This document shows positions 1-8,735 of a stretch of DNA of 33,464 bases, piece by piece. The translations under genes were made by a program, and so were the position numbers. The notes beneath the pieces were generated by a model, which saw only the letters and a list, made by a program, of their open reading frames with translations, made no database searches and was not told where the DNA came from. The stretch is from Gammaproteobacteria bacterium (GTDB lineage: Bacteria; Pseudomonadota; Gammaproteobacteria; Steroidobacterales; Steroidobacteraceae): assembly GCA_028870275.1 (NCBI GenBank), contig JAGWPY010000179.1:1-33464 (forward strand). The letters are read 5' to 3'. The stretch's first letter is position 1; every line of letters begins with the position of its first letter.

Positions 1-69
1 CATGATTGCCTGCAGCCCGGTCAGGAGGACGACCAGGAAGTTCTGCTTAACCAGTACGGGTTCGGCCAT
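1..69 (-). CDS. N-terminal fragment of a protein running off the left edge (MAEPVLVKQNFLVVLLTGLQAIM...), hydrophobic; function unknown
   Basis: Minus-strand ATG at 69 followed by 23 stop-free codons to the window edge; hydrophobic stretch NFLVVLLTGL. Not in the supplied ORF track because it is short. Confidence 0.35.
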   Translation of the reverse strand, partial: MAEPVLVKQNFLVVLLTGLQAIM

Positions 70-248
70 TCGGCATCCGTGATCCGATCTTTCGCGCCAT
101 TTCGCCGCCTGCGGTCCTGTAGAAGCCCTTCGGGTCCGCGCGGTAAAGCCCACACATTATCCACGAACTCGCCGGCGGCGAATGTGAACCAATCGTAAGA
201 GGAATCCAGGCTAATGCCTCGATCGGTGAAATGCTATCCTCCGCGGTC

Positions 249-1415
249 ATGATCCAGGTACCGCTTCTCGACCTCAAAGCGCAATACGCGGCGATCCGCG
301 ACGAGGTCATGCCGCTCATCGAGGACGTCTGCGCCCGGCAGCAGTTCATTCTCGGCGAACACGTGCGTGAACTCGAGGCCGAACTCGCCGCCTATTCGCG
401 CTGCGCCTTCGGGATCGGCGTGTCGAGCGGCACCGACGCGCTGTTGCTCGCGCTGATGGCGCTCGGCCTCGGGCCGGGGGACGAGGTCGTGACCTCGCCG
501 TTCACCTTCTTCGCGACCGCTGGCGCGATCGCCCGCGTCGGCGCGCGGCCGGTGTTCTGCGACATCGATCCGGCGACGTTCAACCTGTCGCCGGCGGCGG
601 TGCGCGATTTCCTCGAACGCCGCTGCGAGCGGCGCGACGGCTTGTTGCGCAACCGGATCACCGGCGGCCGGGTCGCGGCGCTCATGCCGGTGCACCTGTA
701 CGGGCAATGCGCGGACATGGGACCGCTCATGGAGCTTGCGCGCGCGCACGGCCTTCGCGTCATCGAGGACGCCGCCCAGGCGATCGGCAGCGAGCACCTG
801 CATGGCGCGCGCGCGGGCTCGTTCGGCGACGTCGGCTGTTTCTCGTTCTTCCCGAGCAAGAATCTCGGGGCGTTCGGCGATGCGGGTCTGTGCACGGCAA
901 ACGATGCCGATCTCGCCGAGCACCTGCGCATCCTGCGGGTGCACGGCGGCAAGCCCAAGTATTACCACGGCTTCATCGGCGGCAATTTCCGCATCGACGA
1001 GTTACAGGCGGCGGTGCTGCGCGTGAAGCTCAAACATCTCGACGCCTGGACCGAGGGGCGTCGCCGCAATGCCGCCTGGTACGACCGGGCGTTCGCGGCC
1101 GCGGGGCTCGCCGGGCGGCTCGTGCCGCCCCGCGCGGTGCCCGGCTACCGGCACATCTACAACCAGTACGTGATTCGCGTGCCGAGGCGGGATGCGTTGC
1201 GCGCTTTCCTCGCCGAACGCGGGATCGGCACCGAGATCTATTATCCGGTGCCGCTGCATCTGCAGGAGTGCTTCGCCTATCTCGGATACCGGGTCGGCGA
1301 CCTGCCGGAATCCGAGCGCGCGGCCGCCGAGAGTCTCGCGCTGCCGGTCTATCCGGAGCTCGAGGCCGCCCAGCTCGAACACGTGGTCGCGACCATCGCG
1401 GCGTTCCACGCCTGA
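249..1415 (+). CDS. DegT/DnrJ/EryC1/StrS-family PLP-dependent aminotransferase
   Basis: [18 protein letters not shown]-terminus, [28 protein letters not shown] (PLP lysine), [17 protein letters not shown] at 249 preferred; the ORF also has an ATG at 231. Confidence 0.93.
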   Translation: MIQVPLLDLKAQYAAIRDEVMPLIEDVCARQQFILGEHVRELEAELAAYSRCAFGIGVSSGTDALLLALMALGLGPGDEVVTSPFTFFATAGAIARVGARPVFCDIDPATFNLSPAAVRDFLERRCERRDGLLRNRITGGRVAALMPVHLYGQCADMGPLMELARAHGLRVIEDAAQAIGSEHLHGARAGSFGDVGCFSFFPSKNLGAFGDAGLCTANDADLAEHLRILRVHGGKPKYYHGFIGGNFRIDELQAAVLRVKLKHLDAWTEGRRRNAAWYDRAFAAAGLAGRLVPPRAVPGYRHIYNQYVIRVPRRDALRAFLAERGIGTEIYYPVPLHLQECFAYLGYRVGDLPESERAAAESLALPVYPELEAAQLEHVVATIAAFHA

Positions 1416-1440
1416 ACGTCCTTGCCGCCCTGGACCTGCG

Positions 1441-1474
1441 GTGGCCGTGGCGGGGCTGTGGCCGTGGCGGGGCT
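1441..1474. repeat. Perfect tandem duplication of a 17-bp unit GTGGCCGTGGCGGGGCT
   Basis: 1441-1457 and 1458-1474 are identical, in the short convergent gap between the aminotransferase and glrR. Confidence 0.95.
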
Positions 1475-2919
1475 CAGGACTTCTTGAAGTCCTCGGGCAG
1501 GAGTTGGTGGCGCGACAGGAGCTTGTAGAAGTCGGTCCGGTTGCGTTTGGCGAGCCGGGCCGCCTGGCTGACGTTGCCGGCGGTGATCTGCAGGATCTGG
1601 GAGAGGTAGTTGCGGGTGAACTCGTCGCGCGCCTCGTCGAACGAGGGCAGACGGGTCGAGCCGCTGCCGAGCGACTGCTGGACGATTTCCGCGGTGATGA
1701 TCGCGCCGTGCGTCAGCGCGAAGTTCTGTCTCACGACGTTGGCGAGCTGGCGGACGTTGCCCGGCCAGTCCGCCGTGGCCAACACTTCGACCGCCTCGGG
1801 CGCGTAGATCCGCCGCTGGCCGGTTTCCTTGGCCATCTGTTCGAGGAAGTGCGCCACCAGCAGCGGAATGTCCTCGCGGTGGCGCGACAGCGGCGGCATC
1901 TCGATGTGGACCACGTTCAGCCGGTAATAGAGGTCCTCGCGATACTTGCCGGAGAGCATCTCGGCGTGCAGATCCGCGCGGGTCGCGGCGATCACCCGCA
2001 CGTTGATCGGCGTGGCCGCGCCGCCCAGGGGACGGACCGCGTTGTCCTGCAGCACGCGCAGCAGCTTCACCTGCAGGCGCATCGGCAGCTCGCCGACGTC
2101 CTCGAGAAGCAGCGTGCCGCCGTCGGCCGCGAGGAACTGGCCGCGCTGGGCCTTGGTCGCGCCCGGAAAGGCGCCCTTCTCGTGCCCGAACAGCTCCGAC
2201 TCGAGCAGGGTCTCGTCGGCGAGCGCGCAATTGACCACCACGAACGGCTGATTGCGCCGCGGGCTCGCATCGTGGATCGCGCGCGCGAGCAGCTTCTTGC
2301 CGGTGCCGCTCTCGCCCGAGATCAGCACACGCGCATCGGTGCCGGCGACCATGTTCGCCTGAGCGAGCTTGTCCTCGATGACCTGGCTGCGCGTCACGAT
2401 GCTCGCGCGCCAGGCCTCGTCGACCAGCGCGAAACCCGAGACCTTGAGCGCCTTTTGTACATGGTCGAGCAATTCCTGCTTGTCGACCGGCTTGGTGAGG
2501 AATCCGAACGCACCGCTCTGGGTCGCGTGCACCGCGTCCGGGATCGTGCCGTGCGCGGTCAGGATGATCACGCGCAGACCGGGCCAGCGGCTCTGCAGTT
2601 CCTTCAGCAGGCCGATGCCATCCATCTGGTCCATGCGCAGGTCGGTGATCACGAGATCCGGGCGGAACCGGGTGCAGGCGGCGAGCGCCGCCGCGCCGCT
2701 CTCGACCGCCTCGACCTCGTAATTCTCGGCACGCAGGCGGATCGTCAGCAGGCGCAGCAGCCCCGGGTCGTCGTCGACCACCAGGATCCTCGGCTTGCGC
2801 CGCAGCGGCGCGGCGCTCTCGCGCGCGGGGCGCGGCGTCAGGCCGAATCCGAGGCCGAGCGGGGCGGTGGCGGCGTTCAAGTAGGCATTCACGCGGGTAT
2901 CTCCCGGCTTCCTGGTCAT
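1474..2919 (-). CDS. glrR: GlrR/QseF-like sigma-54-dependent response regulator (receiver + AAA+ + Fis-type HTH), with non-canonical AAA+ motifs
   Basis: RILVVDDDPGLLRLLTIRL, DLVITDLRMDQMDG, FLTKPVDK; GESGTGKK, ESELFGHEKGAFPGA, REDLYYRLNVV, WPGNVRQL, C-terminal NRTDFYKLLSRHQLLPEDFK typical of GlrR. Start MTRKPGDT at 2919; the upstream part of ORF 1474..3489 overlaps the lipoprotein gene. Confidence 0.92.
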   Translation of the reverse strand: MTRKPGDTRVNAYLNAATAPLGLGFGLTPRPARESAAPLRRKPRILVVDDDPGLLRLLTIRLRAENYEVEAVESGAAALAACTRFRPDLVITDLRMDQMDGIGLLKELQSRWPGLRVIILTAHGTIPDAVHATQSGAFGFLTKPVDKQELLDHVQKALKVSGFALVDEAWRASIVTRSQVIEDKLAQANMVAGTDARVLISGESGTGKKLLARAIHDASPRRNQPFVVVNCALADETLLESELFGHEKGAFPGATKAQRGQFLAADGGTLLLEDVGELPMRLQVKLLRVLQDNAVRPLGGAATPINVRVIAATRADLHAEMLSGKYREDLYYRLNVVHIEMPPLSRHREDIPLLVAHFLEQMAKETGQRRIYAPEAVEVLATADWPGNVRQLANVVRQNFALTHGAIITAEIVQQSLGSGSTRLPSFDEARDEFTRNYLSQILQITAGNVSQAARLAKRNRTDFYKLLSRHQLLPEDFKKS

Positions 2920-3536
2920 GGCGGCGGCGCTCCGTCCGCGCCGCGTTCGTTGATCGAGCGCTCGATGTGCGTCACCGCCTCGAGCTTTGCGCGCGCATCC
3001 TGCAGCGCCTTGCGCAGCCGCGCATTCTCCTCCGCGGCGGCCGCGAGTCTGCGGGTCGCGACGCCGAGCCGGGTGCGTGCGTCGTCGTCGTTCGGCTGCG
3101 AGCGCAATCGCGCGTTCTCGCTCTCCAGCACCAGCTGCCGCTCGACTTCGCCGAGCACCACGCTCGCGAGCATCCGCTCCTCGGGAAGCAGAGTCTCGGG
3201 TCTGGCGAGGATTTCGGAAAGCTGTCGCTCGGCGGCGACGGGATCGGCGCCGCCGTGCCCCGGGGTGGCGAGCGCGAGCGCGTAGCGCAGGCGATTGGTC
3301 GTGGTCGGCGAGAGCTGGGCGGCGTCCTTGGCCGCCTGGAACTCCTCGGCCTGGCGGGCCGGATCGATCTGCGGCAGCCGGCTCATCAGCGCGAGGTCGG
3401 GTTCGATCGCGCTCGTCGGCCGCGCCGAGCGCGCGGCCGGCGGGGGCTTCTCGAGCGGCGCATGCACCAGGCTGCAGCCGCCGAGGCACAGCGCGGCGAG
3501 CGCTGCGAGGGATCGAGACGGGGGACTAGGCGGCAT
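2916..3536 (-). CDS. qseG: QseG-like outer-membrane lipoprotein between the kinase and regulator genes
   Basis: Signal peptide with lipobox (SLAALAALCLGGC), coiled-coil-like C-terminus, position between glrK and glrR; ATGA overlap with glrR. Symbol rests mainly on synteny. Confidence 0.75.
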   Translation of the reverse strand: MPPSPPSRSLAALAALCLGGCSLVHAPLEKPPPAARSARPTSAIEPDLALMSRLPQIDPARQAEEFQAAKDAAQLSPTTTNRLRYALALATPGHGGADPVAAERQLSEILARPETLLPEERMLASVVLGEVERQLVLESENARLRSQPNDDDARTRLGVATRRLAAAAEENARLRKALQDARAKLEAVTHIERSINERGADGAPPP

Positions 3537-5007
3537 GGACGGTGTTTTCGCTGTTCAGGTCGGTCGGTGCGGGCATGGACTGGCGCAGTGGCAGGCGCAC
3601 GCGGAAATGAGCGCCGCCGGCGGGTGCGTCGAGGATCTCGATGCTGCCACCGTGCGCGTTGACGAATTCCGTGACCACCGACAGACCGATGCCCGTGCCC
3701 TTGACGTGACCGCCCTGCGGGATCCTTCCCTGGTAGAAAGCCTCGAAAATCTGCGCGCGCTCCTCGGCCGGAACCCCCGGGCCGCTGTCGATCACGTCGA
3801 GCACCATCTGCGCGCCCTCCCGGCGTGCGTGGATCGAGATGGTGCCCCCGCGTGGCGTGAATTTGATCGCATTCGACAGGAGGTTGTCGAGGATCAGGCG
3901 AACCTTGCTGCGATCGGCGAGGGGGGTGAGGTCCTCCACCTGGACGTCGAGGCGCACGCGCTGCGCGACCAGCGTGAGCTGCTGGTTCTCGAGTACGCTC
4001 TTCACCAGTGGGCGCATGCGGAACTCCGAGACCTCCAGGCCGACGCTCTTCGCCTGCCAGGCGCTGAAGCTCAGCAGGTTCTCGATGAGACGCTGCAGCT
4101 TCATGCTGTTCTCGCGCAGGATCGCGGCGACCTCGCGCTGCGCGCCGCGCAGTTCCCCGACCGCGCCGTCCATGAGGAGTTCGGTGCCTTCACGGATGTT
4201 CGCGAGCGGCGTCTTGAGTTCGTGGGACATGTGTCTCAGGAACCGGTTCTTCTCCTGGGCGAGTTCGAGCAGGCGCGAGCGCAGCCATTCGAGCTGTTCG
4301 GCGAGATGCTCGAGGTCCTTCGGGCCGCGGATCGTGATGGGCCGGGAGAAGGCGCCGCGGCCGAGTTCGTTGATCGCCCGGTCGATCGCCCGAATCGGTC
4401 GTCCGAACAGGTAGGTGAACACGCCGACGACGGCGAGCGTGAGCGGCACGAGCAGCAGCGTCTGCCATAGGAGCGTGTGGCGGGTGTGTTCCGCGGCGAG
4501 CTGCAGGTTGGTGAGATCGAGGTCGATCTGGGCGTTGCTGCGATTGGAGATCCGCGAGGCGATGTCCGAGAGGTGCGGGAACTCGCCGATCAACGCGTTC
4601 ATCGGCGCGGCGCTCGGGGCGGTCGCGCGCATCCGCACCAGCATCGCGCGGGCCTCCTCCTCGAGCGAGCGCAGGTCCGCGCGTGTCGGCGCATCGAGCG
4701 GCAGTCGTTCGAGGGCGCCGGCCGCCTGTTCGAGCCGGCCCGTCGCGCGTGCGTAGGTGTCGAGCAGGTCGGGCCCGCCGAGGATCTGATAGAGGCGGGC
4801 GGTGCGCTCGAGCACCCCGATGTTCTCGAACAGCAGCTGGGTGTTGCGCGTGCCCTGCATGCCGTGGATCACGAGCTCCTGGCTGCGGTTCGAGAGGCGA
4901 TTCATCTGCACGGCCGCGCTCACGATCGCGAACAGCAGTGGGATCGCCACGATCGTGAAGCCGACCAGCATCAGCCCGCTCAGCGATTTCGGCCGAGGAA
5001 TACGCAT
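3526..5007 (-). CDS. glrK: GlrK/QseE-like sensor histidine kinase
   Basis: N-terminal TM (SLSGLMLVGFTIVAIPLLFAI), HAMP region FGRPIRAID, H-box HMSHELKTPLANIREGTELL, N box LLSNAIKFTPRGG, GTGIGLSVV. Start MRIPRP at 5007 (alternative 5016). Confidence 0.92.
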   Translation of the reverse strand: MRIPRPKSLSGLMLVGFTIVAIPLLFAIVSAAVQMNRLSNRSQELVIHGMQGTRNTQLLFENIGVLERTARLYQILGGPDLLDTYARATGRLEQAAGALERLPLDAPTRADLRSLEEEARAMLVRMRATAPSAAPMNALIGEFPHLSDIASRISNRSNAQIDLDLTNLQLAAEHTRHTLLWQTLLLVPLTLAVVGVFTYLFGRPIRAIDRAINELGRGAFSRPITIRGPKDLEHLAEQLEWLRSRLLELAQEKNRFLRHMSHELKTPLANIREGTELLMDGAVGELRGAQREVAAILRENSMKLQRLIENLLSFSAWQAKSVGLEVSEFRMRPLVKSVLENQQLTLVAQRVRLDVQVEDLTPLADRSKVRLILDNLLSNAIKFTPRGGTISIHARREGAQMVLDVIDSGPGVPAEERAQIFEAFYQGRIPQGGHVKGTGIGLSVVTEFVNAHGGSIEILDAPAGGAHFRVRLPLRQSMPAPTDLNSENTVHAA

Positions 5008-5014
5008 GCGCGGC

Positions 5015-5020
5015 ATTCTA
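5015..5020 (-). promoter_or_regulatory. Candidate -10 (TAGAAT) for glrK, 7 nt before the start codon
   Basis: Minus strand ...gcTAGAATgccgcgcATGCGTATTCCT; no recognisable -35. Confidence 0.45.
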
Positions 5021-5049
5021 GCAGCGCCGCGCGACGGTGCGGCGCCGGG

Positions 5050-5055
5050 TAGAAT
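5050..5055 (+). promoter_or_regulatory. Candidate -10 (TAGAAT) for srkA, 8 nt before the start codon
   Basis: gggTAGAATcggcgccgATGCGCAAG; no recognisable -35. Confidence 0.45.
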
Positions 5056-5063
5056 CGGCGCCG

Positions 5064-6035
5064 ATGCGCAAGAACACGCCCTACGCCGATCTGTCGCCCG
5101 AGGCCGTGCTGGCCGCGGTCGAGTCCGCCGGAGGGGCCACCGACGGCCGCGTTCTAGCGCTGAACAGCTACGAGAACCGGGTCTATCAGATCGGCATCGA
5201 GGACGGCGAGCCCCTGGTCGCGAAGTTCTATCGGCCGGCTCGCTGGAGCGACGCGGCGATCCTCGAGGAACATGCCTTCGCGCTCGAGCTCGCCGCCCTG
5301 GAGATCCCGGTGGTCGCGCCACTGCGAATCGACGGGTGCACGCTTCACCAGTACGAGGGATTCCGCTTCGCCCTGTTCCCGCGTCGCGGCGGACGCTGGC
5401 CGGAACTCGGCCGGGCGGACGACCGCGAGTGGCTGGGGCGTTTCCTCGGGCGCATCCATCGTGCCGGCCTCGCTGGGCGTTTTGCCCACCGTGCACCCTT
5501 GCGGGTCGAGGAACTCGGCCGCCGCTCGCGCGACTTCCTGCTCGAGGGGGGCTGGCTGCCCGACTATCTGCAGGGCAAGTACGCCGACCTCACCGACGCG
5601 CTGCTCGAGGCGGTCGAAAGCCGCGCCGACGGCTGGGCGGGCGCGCGGCTCGGCCGGATCCACGGTGACTGCCATCGCGGCAACATTCTCTGGACCGACG
5701 CCGGTCCGCACTTCGTCGACCTGGACGACTGCACGACCGGTCCGGCGGTCCAGGACCTGTGGATGCTGCTCGCCGGATCGGCGGGCGAGATCGAGACGCA
5801 GTTGCAGGACCTGCTGCGTGGCTACGAACAATTCATGCCCTTCGACCGCGGCGAACTCGCGCTGATCGAGCCACTGCGGGCGCTACGCATGATCCACTAC
5901 ACCGCCTGGATCGCGCGCCGATGGCAGGATCCGGCCTTTCCGCGCGCGTTTCCGTGGTTCGCCGAGCCGCGATACTGGGAAGAGCATTATCGCGCGCTCG
6001 ACGAGCAGTTGGCCGCCATTGTTGGTAATCTATGA
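5064..6035 (+). CDS. srkA: Stress response Ser/Thr kinase SrkA (RdoA/YihE family)
   Basis: YADLSPEAVLAAVESAGG, LALNSYENRVYQIGIEDGEPLVAKFYRP, RIHGDCHRGNILW, FVDLDDCTTGPAVQDLWMLL are characteristic of the family. Confidence 0.94.
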   Translation: MRKNTPYADLSPEAVLAAVESAGGATDGRVLALNSYENRVYQIGIEDGEPLVAKFYRPARWSDAAILEEHAFALELAALEIPVVAPLRIDGCTLHQYEGFRFALFPRRGGRWPELGRADDREWLGRFLGRIHRAGLAGRFAHRAPLRVEELGRRSRDFLLEGGWLPDYLQGKYADLTDALLEAVESRADGWAGARLGRIHGDCHRGNILWTDAGPHFVDLDDCTTGPAVQDLWMLLAGSAGEIETQLQDLLRGYEQFMPFDRGELALIEPLRALRMIHYTAWIARRWQDPAFPRAFPWFAEPRYWEEHYRALDEQLAAIVGNL

Positions 6036-6039
6036 GGCC

Positions 6040-6693
6040 ATGCGCCGTCCACGACCGCCCGCGCCGAACCTCGACCGGTTGCCGCTCGATTCACGGTTCA
6101 CCTGCTGCCGGGCGGTGTTGCTCGGGCTGCTCGCGATGCTGGGCGGCTGCCATCATTCCGATACCGCGGCCGGCCCGGCTCCGGTCTTTCAGAGGCATCG
6201 ATCCGCAAAGCCCGGCGGACCCACGGTCGCGCAACAGACGGCCGGAATGGTCGATGCGCCGAGTCTGACCAAGGCCCTGCCAGGATTTCAACTGAAGTTC
6301 GACCTGCAGGCGCGGCCCACCCCGCATGCACCGCTCACCCTCGACCTCGCGATCGTGCCCTCGGGGTTCGCCGAACTGGCCGCGGTCGACGTCGAGCCGC
6401 CCGCCGAGGTACAGCTGGCGCCCGCCGACCGTCAGTACACCGTGAGTGCGCTCGAGCCGCAGACGGTCTATCGGCATTCGGTCAATCTCACGCCGATCGC
6501 GTCCGGCATGGTCATGATCGGGGTGAACGTCGCGGTGCGTCACGACGGTGTCATCGATACGCTCAAGTTCGCGATTCCATTGATGATCGGTGGTCCGGGG
6601 GCGAAAGTGCCGCCGCCTTCGAGCGCGGCCGCCACGCCGGTCGCAACTACGCCGGGCACGCCGGGCACGTCCGACACACCCGACACGCACTGA
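6040..6693 (+). CDS. Small putative lipoprotein of unknown function with a Thr/Pro/Gly-rich C-terminus
   Basis: [11 protein letters not shown] lipobox followed by a beta-rich-looking domain; tail [18 protein letters not shown] at 6040, 4 nt after the srkA stop codon. Confidence 0.65.
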   Translation: MRRPRPPAPNLDRLPLDSRFTCCRAVLLGLLAMLGGCHHSDTAAGPAPVFQRHRSAKPGGPTVAQQTAGMVDAPSLTKALPGFQLKFDLQARPTPHAPLTLDLAIVPSGFAELAAVDVEPPAEVQLAPADRQYTVSALEPQTVYRHSVNLTPIASGMVMIGVNVAVRHDGVIDTLKFAIPLMIGGPGAKVPPPSSAAATPVATTPGTPGTSDTPDTH

Positions 6694-6703
6694 CGGCGTA
6701 TCC

Positions 6704-6722
6704 CGCCCATCTCGCATGGGCG
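6704..6722 (+). terminator. Inverted repeat CGCCCAT-ctcgc-ATGGGCG followed by a short T-run; candidate terminator or leader hairpin
   Basis: 7-bp perfect stem, 5-nt loop, then aggagaTTTTcg. Confidence 0.45.
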
Positions 6723-6736
6723 AGGAGATTTTCGCG

Positions 6737-6742
6737 TATAGT
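6737..6742 (+). promoter_or_regulatory. Candidate -10 (TATAGT) for typA
   Basis: TATAGT 35 nt upstream of the GTG start, after the hairpin. Confidence 0.45.
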
Positions 6743-6777
6743 AGCGAGTTTGCCCTCGCTCTTTCGAAGTACCACCC

Positions 6778-8613
6778 GTGACCAGCAAACTCCGCAACAT
6801 CGCGATCATCGCGCACGTAGACCACGGCAAGACCACGCTCGTCGACCAGCTGCTGCGCCAGTCCGGCACGCTCGACACCCGCAAGGACGTCGAGGAGCGC
6901 GTCATGGACTCCAACGCGCTCGAGAAGGAGCGCGGCATCACGATTCTCGCGAAGAACACGGCGATCAACTGGGGCGAGTATCGCATCAACATCGTCGATA
7001 CCCCCGGGCATGCCGATTTCGGTGGCGAGGTCGAGCGGGTGCTCGCGATGGTCGACTCTGTGCTGCTGCTCGTCGATGCGGTCGACGGGCCGATGCCGCA
7101 GACCCGGTTTGTCACCCAGAAGGCGTTCGCGCACGGCTTGCGGCCGATCGTCGTGATCAACAAGATCGACCGCGACGAAGCCCGGCCCGGCTGGGTGCTC
7201 GACCAGACCTTCGATCTGTTCGATCGGCTCGGCGCCACCGACGCGCAACTCGATTTCCCGGTCGTCTACGCCTCGGCGCTGCGCGGCTTCGCGAGCCTCG
7301 ACCCGGCCGCGCGCGGCGGCGACATGCGCGCGCTGTTCGAGACGATCGTGGCGCACTGTCCGCCGCCCGACGTCGATGAAAAGGGCGCTCTGCAGCTGCA
7401 GGTCACCCTGCTCGACTATTCGAGCTACGTCGGCGCGATCGGCATCGGCCGCATCAAGCGTGGCACATTGCGTCGCGGCATGGCGGTCACGGTGGTCGAC
7501 CGGGACGGTCGCCAGCGCGCCGAGAAGATCTCGCAGATCCTCGGTTTCCATGGCCTGACCCGGGTCGAGGTCGAGAGCGCGGCGGCCGGCGACATCGTCG
7601 CCTTCGCCGGCATCCCCGAACCCAAGGTCTCCGAGACCCTCTGCGATCCGGCGGCCGTCGAGCCGCTGCCGGCGCTCACGGTCGACGAGCCGACCATCAG
7701 CATGACCTTCGAGGTCAATACCTCGCCGTTCCTCGGCCGCGAGGGCCGCTTCGTCACGAGCCGGCAGATCCGCGAGCGGCTGGAGCGGGAGTCGATCCAC
7801 AACGTCGCGCTGCGGGTCGAGCCGACCGCCGATCCCGACAAGTTCATCGTCTATGGGCGCGGCGAACTGCACCTTGGCGTGCTGCTCGAGAACATGCGCC
7901 GCGAGGGCTACGAGCTCGCGGTGTCGCGCCCTCGGGTGGTGATTCGCGAGATCGACGGCCGTCCGCACGAGCCTTACGAACAGGTCACGGTCGACGTCGA
8001 CAGCGACGCCCAGGGCGACGTGATGAACGCGCTCGGCACGCGCGGCGCGGCGCTGTCGGACATGCAGCCGGACGGCCGGGGCCGGGTGCGCCTCGACTAC
8101 ATGATTCCCTCGCGCGGTCTGATCGGCTTCCAGACGGAGTTTCGCACCCTGACCCGCGGCACCGGCCTGCTGCACCACGTCTTCGATCATTACGGACCGC
8201 TGGTGCAGCGAGAACTCGGCCAGCGGCCACAGGGCGTGCTGGTCGCCAATGGCCAGGGCACGGCTCTCGCCTACGCGCTGTTCAGCCTGCAGGAGCGTGG
8301 GCGCCTGTGCATCGGTCACGGCGACGAAGTCTACGAGGGCATGATCATCGGCATTCACAACCGCGAGAACGATCTCGTCGTGAATCCGCTGAAGGGCAAG
8401 AAGCTCACCAACATCCGCGCCGCGGGCAAGGACGAGAACGTCGTGCTGTCCCCGCCGGTGCGCTTCACGCTCGAACAGGCCATGGAGTTCATCGACGACG
8501 ACGAGCTCATCGAAATCACGCCGGGCTCGATCCGCCTGCGCAAGCGCTTCCTGCGTGAGGCCGACCGCCGCCGATCCGGCAGGGAAGCCGTCGATCAGGG
8601 CGCGGCCGGCTGA
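6778..8613 (+). CDS. typA: Translational GTPase TypA/BipA
   Basis: [63 protein letters not shown]; full-length BipA architecture. GTG start. Confidence 0.97.
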   Translation: MTSKLRNIAIIAHVDHGKTTLVDQLLRQSGTLDTRKDVEERVMDSNALEKERGITILAKNTAINWGEYRINIVDTPGHADFGGEVERVLAMVDSVLLLVDAVDGPMPQTRFVTQKAFAHGLRPIVVINKIDRDEARPGWVLDQTFDLFDRLGATDAQLDFPVVYASALRGFASLDPAARGGDMRALFETIVAHCPPPDVDEKGALQLQVTLLDYSSYVGAIGIGRIKRGTLRRGMAVTVVDRDGRQRAEKISQILGFHGLTRVEVESAAAGDIVAFAGIPEPKVSETLCDPAAVEPLPALTVDEPTISMTFEVNTSPFLGREGRFVTSRQIRERLERESIHNVALRVEPTADPDKFIVYGRGELHLGVLLENMRREGYELAVSRPRVVIREIDGRPHEPYEQVTVDVDSDAQGDVMNALGTRGAALSDMQPDGRGRVRLDYMIPSRGLIGFQTEFRTLTRGTGLLHHVFDHYGPLVQRELGQRPQGVLVANGQGTALAYALFSLQERGRLCIGHGDEVYEGMIIGIHNRENDLVVNPLKGKKLTNIRAAGKDENVVLSPPVRFTLEQAMEFIDDDELIEITPGSIRLRKRFLREADRRRSGREAVDQGAAG

Positions 8614-8735
8614 TCCGCCGGCCGACCGCGGCGCCGCAGCGGCGCGGCGAGCCGGGGGCATTTAACCGTTTGAGGGCCGAAACGAGACGCGGATCACGCA
8701 CCCGTTGAGGGATCTCCCTAACACTTGCGGCTGGT

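Noticed and set aside
1192-3285. 697-aa plus-strand ORF across the aminotransferase 3' end and glrR
   Set aside because: Out-of-frame with the aminotransferase and antisense to glrR; no domain signature.
2920-3489. N-terminal extension of the 671-aa GlrR ORF
   Set aside because: Overlaps the lipoprotein coding frame, is Arg/Ala-rich, and GlrR homology begins after MTRKPG at 2919.
5017-5496. N-terminal extension of the 656-aa GlrK ORF
   Set aside because: Runs antisense through srkA; the kinase begins with a normal N-terminal TM segment after MRIPRP.
8636-8660. GCGCCGC-A-GCGGCGC palindrome after typA as an intrinsic terminator
   Set aside because: Sterically tight loop and no T-run; not distinguishable from GC-rich background.
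6091-8661. 856-aa minus-strand ORF antisense to the lipoprotein and typA
   Set aside because: Shadow ORF; the sense frame is unmistakably TypA.
8614-8735. Possible riboswitch (c-di-GMP class) upstream of the GGDEF/EAL gene
   Set aside because: No recognisable conserved GEMM core or supporting helices; only short GC palindromes.
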